Shown here in pieces: positions 61,425 to 64,000 of a stretch of 64,000 nt of DNA. Both the position numbers and the translations under genes were made by a program. Within the stretch, counting starts at the first letter, position 1, and each line of letters starts with the position of its first letter. The notes beneath the pieces were generated by a model that made no database searches, was not told the origin of the DNA, and saw nothing but the letters and a program-made list of their open reading frames with translations. The DNA comes from an uncultured Peptostreptococcaceae bacterium (lineage in GTDB: Bacteria; Bacillota; Clostridia; Peptostreptococcales; Peptostreptococcaceae), in contig CALWPP010000002.1 in the NCBI GenBank assembly GCA_944383455.1, positions 124,001 to 188,000 on the forward strand, given 5' to 3'.

Positions 61425-64000
61425 CTATATAATATCAACTATATCTTCGGCATCTTTAATACTTAGACCAATAACTGTTGAAATTCCTTTTTCTTTCATT
61501 GTAACTCCATATATAAAATCTGATGCCTCCATAGTACCTCTTCTATGTGTAATTGATATGAATTGTGTTTTAGTTGATAAACTTTTTAAAAACTCTCCAA
61601 ACCTATAAATATTAGCATCATCAAGAGGTGCTTCAATTTCATCTAATACACAAAATGGAGTTTCTCTAGTTAGAATTATCGAAAATAAAATACTTATTGC
61701 GGTTAATGCTTTTTCTCCTCCAGATAATAAACTAAGATTTTTAGTTTTTTTACCTGGAGGGTTAGCTATTATTTCAATATCACTTTCTAAAATATTTTCT
61801 TTGTCTACTAAAATTAACTCTCCATATCCTCCAGAGAATATCTTTTTGTATACAGTTTTAAATTGCTCATTTATTTTATTAAAGTTTAAAATAAATTCAG
61901 ACCTCATATTTTTTTCTAAATCAATTATTAATTTTTCAATACTTTTAATAGATTCTTCTAAGTCTAATTTTTGTTCAGAGTAAAAATCATACCTATCTTT
62001 TAGTTCTTCATACTCTTTTATAGAGTCTAGATTTATATTTCCCAGAGTTTTAATTCCTCTTTTTATATTCTCTAGCCTTTTTTTATCAAATTCAAAATTT
62101 TCTTTTTTTAGTAATTTTGCATCTAAGAATGTTAATTCATATTTGTCAAATAATTCTTTTATGTATAAATCAAAATTTATTTTATGTTTTTCTATCTTTG
62201 ACTCTACTTTAAATAAATCTTCTTTTATTTGAAAAAACTTTCTATTTAAAACACTTATTTCTCTATCTTTTTCACATATATTTTCTTTTTTATTATCAAT
62301 TCCAAAAATTATTTTTTTAGAATCATTTGATATATTTAGATGTTCCTTTTTCAAGTCATCAATTTCTAGAGTAACTATTTTTTTAGTTTCTTCAAATTCT
62401 ATTATGTTTTTATTATTATTTTTTAATAAATCATTATTTTGATTTAGTTTGTTTTCTATGTAATTCATTTCTTTTAATAGTTTATCAATGTCTTTTAAGT
62501 TATTTTCTTTTATTTGATTTTCTTTAACTAATTCTAAATTAACTTCTTCTAAATACTTTTTTTCTTTTTCATATTCATTTAAAATATCTTTGTATTTTTT
62601 ATTTAGTGTTTCTATCTTTAATTTATTATTTTCATAATCTATGTTTGTTTGGTTAAGCTTATTTTTTAATGTAGTTGCTTGTGAATAAACATAATCAAAA
62701 TTATTTCCAAGTAATTTTTTTTCTTTTTCAAGCTTAGAAAAATCATCATTTAAATTAATATAATTTTCATCTAAGTTTTTTAAGTTATACTCACTAGTTA
62801 AAATAATTCTTTCTTTATTCTTAATTTCTAAATTTAGTTTTTCTAAATTAGATTTTAAATCTTTGATAGTTTTTATGTTATTTAACCTTAATTTATCGAT
62901 GTTATTTATATTAGAATTTATATTTTTTATTTCTTCTTCTAAATCATTTAGAATTCTTTTTCTTGAAAGAATACTAGTATTATTTTTAAAACTTCCTCCA
63001 GTAAGAGCTCCTCCAGGATTTAGTATTTCTCCGTCTAATGTAACTACTTTATATTTGTGATTATTTTTATTAGCAAACTCAATAGCTAATTCAAGGTCAT
63101 CAATCAAAATAGTTCTTCCTAAAATATTTTCAATAATGTTTTTATACATTATATCACATTTTACTACTTCACTTAAAATCTTAAATTCAATATTTGATGA
63201 TATATTATCCTTGTTTATAATGTTAGGCTTTATAATATCTAGTGGTAAAAATGTAACTCTACCTAAATTATTTTTATTAAGATAGTATATAGCTTCTTTT
63301 GCAGATTTTTCGTCTTTAGTTATTATATTTTGCATATAAGAACCAAGTGCAGACTCTACTGCTTTTTCATATTTTTCTTCAACGGTTATTAACTGTCCAA
63401 CAGCTCCATAAATACCTATCAAACTTTTATTTTTAAGGGTTTCTTTTACACCTTTTCTAAACCCCTCATAATGATTTTCCATATCATTATATATTTTTAG
63501 TTTTGAGGTTGAACTATTTAAAGAATATTTTAAATCTAGTATTTCATTATTATTTTGGTCTATTGAGCTATTTATTTTATTAATTTCTATTTCTAAATCT
63601 AGTTTACTATTATTTATTTTTTCTAAATCGATTTTTAGATTTTGTATATCTTTATTTAAATTACTTCTTTGTTCTATTAGTTTTTGTTTTTTTGAGTTTA
63701 AATCACTTATTTCATAATCAATATTTTCTTTTCTATTATTTATGTTTTCAATATTAGTGTTAAGTGCTGATATTTTTGAAATAATTACTTGTTTATCATC
63801 TAAAAGGTTTATGCTATCATCTTTTAAGTTTTCTATTTCATCTAAAATTATGTCCAAACTAGATTTATATTCTCTTATATTTAAAGAAATAGTAGTTTTA
63901 GTTTTTTCTAGGTAAGTTATTTTTTCACTATTTGAAATTTCATCTGTTTTTAGAAGTTCTATTTCAGATTTTATAGAGTTTTTTCTTTCACTTAAAGATA
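61425..64000 (-). CDS. smc: Chromosome segregation protein SMC (partial, N-terminus off the window)
   Basis: About 857 C-terminal residues are visible; the frame stays open to the right edge, so the ATP-binding head start is missing. The order is coiled coil 1, a hinge (GIYGAVGQLITVEEKYEKA, with GRVTFLPLD and the glycine-rich GGALTGGS), coiled coil 2, then the C-terminal head with the ABC signature LSLLSGGEKALTAI and Walker B CVLDEIEAPLDDAN. SMC with ScpAB condenses and segregates the chromosome. ftsY follows, as in many Firmicutes. Confidence 0.96.
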   Translation of the reverse strand, partial: SLSERKNSIKSEIELLKTDEISNSEKITYLEKTKTTISLNIREYKSSLDIILDEIENLKDDSINLLDDKQVIISKISALNTNIENINNRKENIDYEISDLNSKKQKLIEQRSNLNKDIQNLKIDLEKINNSKLDLEIEINKINSSIDQNNNEILDLKYSLNSSTSKLKIYNDMENHYEGFRKGVKETLKNKSLIGIYGAVGQLITVEEKYEKAVESALGSYMQNIITKDEKSAKEAIYYLNKNNLGRVTFLPLDIIKPNIINKDNISSNIEFKILSEVVKCDIMYKNIIENILGRTILIDDLELAIEFANKNNHKYKVVTLDGEILNPGGALTGGSFKNNTSILSRKRILNDLEEEIKNINSNINNIDKLRLNNIKTIKDLKSNLEKLNLEIKNKERIILTSEYNLKNLDENYINLNDDFSKLEKEKKLLGNNFDYVYSQATTLKNKLNQTNIDYENNKLKIETLNKKYKDILNEYEKEKKYLEEVNLELVKENQIKENNLKDIDKLLKEMNYIENKLNQNNDLLKNNNKNIIEFEETKKIVTLEIDDLKKEHLNISNDSKKIIFGIDNKKENICEKDREISVLNRKFFQIKEDLFKVESKIEKHKINFDLYIKELFDKYELTFLDAKLLKKENFEFDKKRLENIKRGIKTLGNINLDSIKEYEELKDRYDFYSEQKLDLEESIKSIEKLIIDLEKNMRSEFILNFNKINEQFKTVYKKIFSGGYGELILVDKENILESDIEIIANPPGKKTKNLSLLSGGEKALTAISILFSIILTRETPFCVLDEIEAPLDDANIYRFGEFLKSLSTKTQFISITHRRGTMEASDFIYGVTMKEKGISTVIGLSIKDAEDIVDII

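Overview
The window is a typical stretch of chromosome from a low-GC, spore-forming, anaerobic Firmicute, most likely a Clostridia of the Peptostreptococcaceae or a close relative. The evidence is strongly A/T-rich DNA, near-exclusive AGA arginine codons, strong Shine-Dalgarno (SD) sites with frequent TTG starts, CodY, a SpoVB-like flippase, a GlgC/GlgD pair, reverse rubrerythrin and an ANTAR-controlled glutamine synthetase. The species is not determined. I see no integrase, transposase, CRISPR array or plasmid function.

Layout. 1-3.9 kb: trehalose uptake and cleavage (divergent treR fragment, treB, treC) behind a promoter with a palindromic operator. 3.9-12.5 kb: MATE exporter, M16 peptidase, SH3b-NlpC/P60 wall hydrolase, LacI-type regulator and SpoVB-like flippase. 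12.5-15.3 kb: an Mn2+ (yybP-ykoY) riboswitch and the P-type cation ATPase it should control. 15.5-27.6 kb: tRNA-Cys, asnB, then a leftward glycogen operon, glgB-glgC-glgD-glgA-glgP-GH13. 28-32 kb: ANTAR regulator and glutamine synthetase with an ANTAR antitermination leader between them, and a split ThrE-type amino-acid exporter. 32-34.5 kb is the least ordinary part: a 34-codon ORF, a protein of 42 uninterrupted hexapeptide repeats, a long AT-rich gap, and a secreted protein with an EF-hand-type loop.

34.5-64 kb is leftward housekeeping: recJ, P-apt-rel-MBL hydrolase-hemZ-hisS-aspS (purine salvage, stringent response, porphyrin synthesis, tRNA charging); an ABC1-family kinase; reverse rubrerythrin; rnhB-yraN-comM-dprA-topA-codY; brnQ; and smc-ftsY, P-ylxM-ffh-rpsP-khpA-rimM-trmD, P-rplS-rbgA (chromosome organisation, protein targeting, ribosome assembly). 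smc runs off the right edge and treR off the left edge.

No wholly unknown multigene system is apparent. The best candidates for follow-up are the glnA/ANTAR module, whose regulator has a receiver lacking its phosphoacceptor Asp and whose own leader carries a further hexaloop hairpin, and the long hexapeptide-repeat protein with its neighbours. All claims come from reading the sequence; no database search was run.
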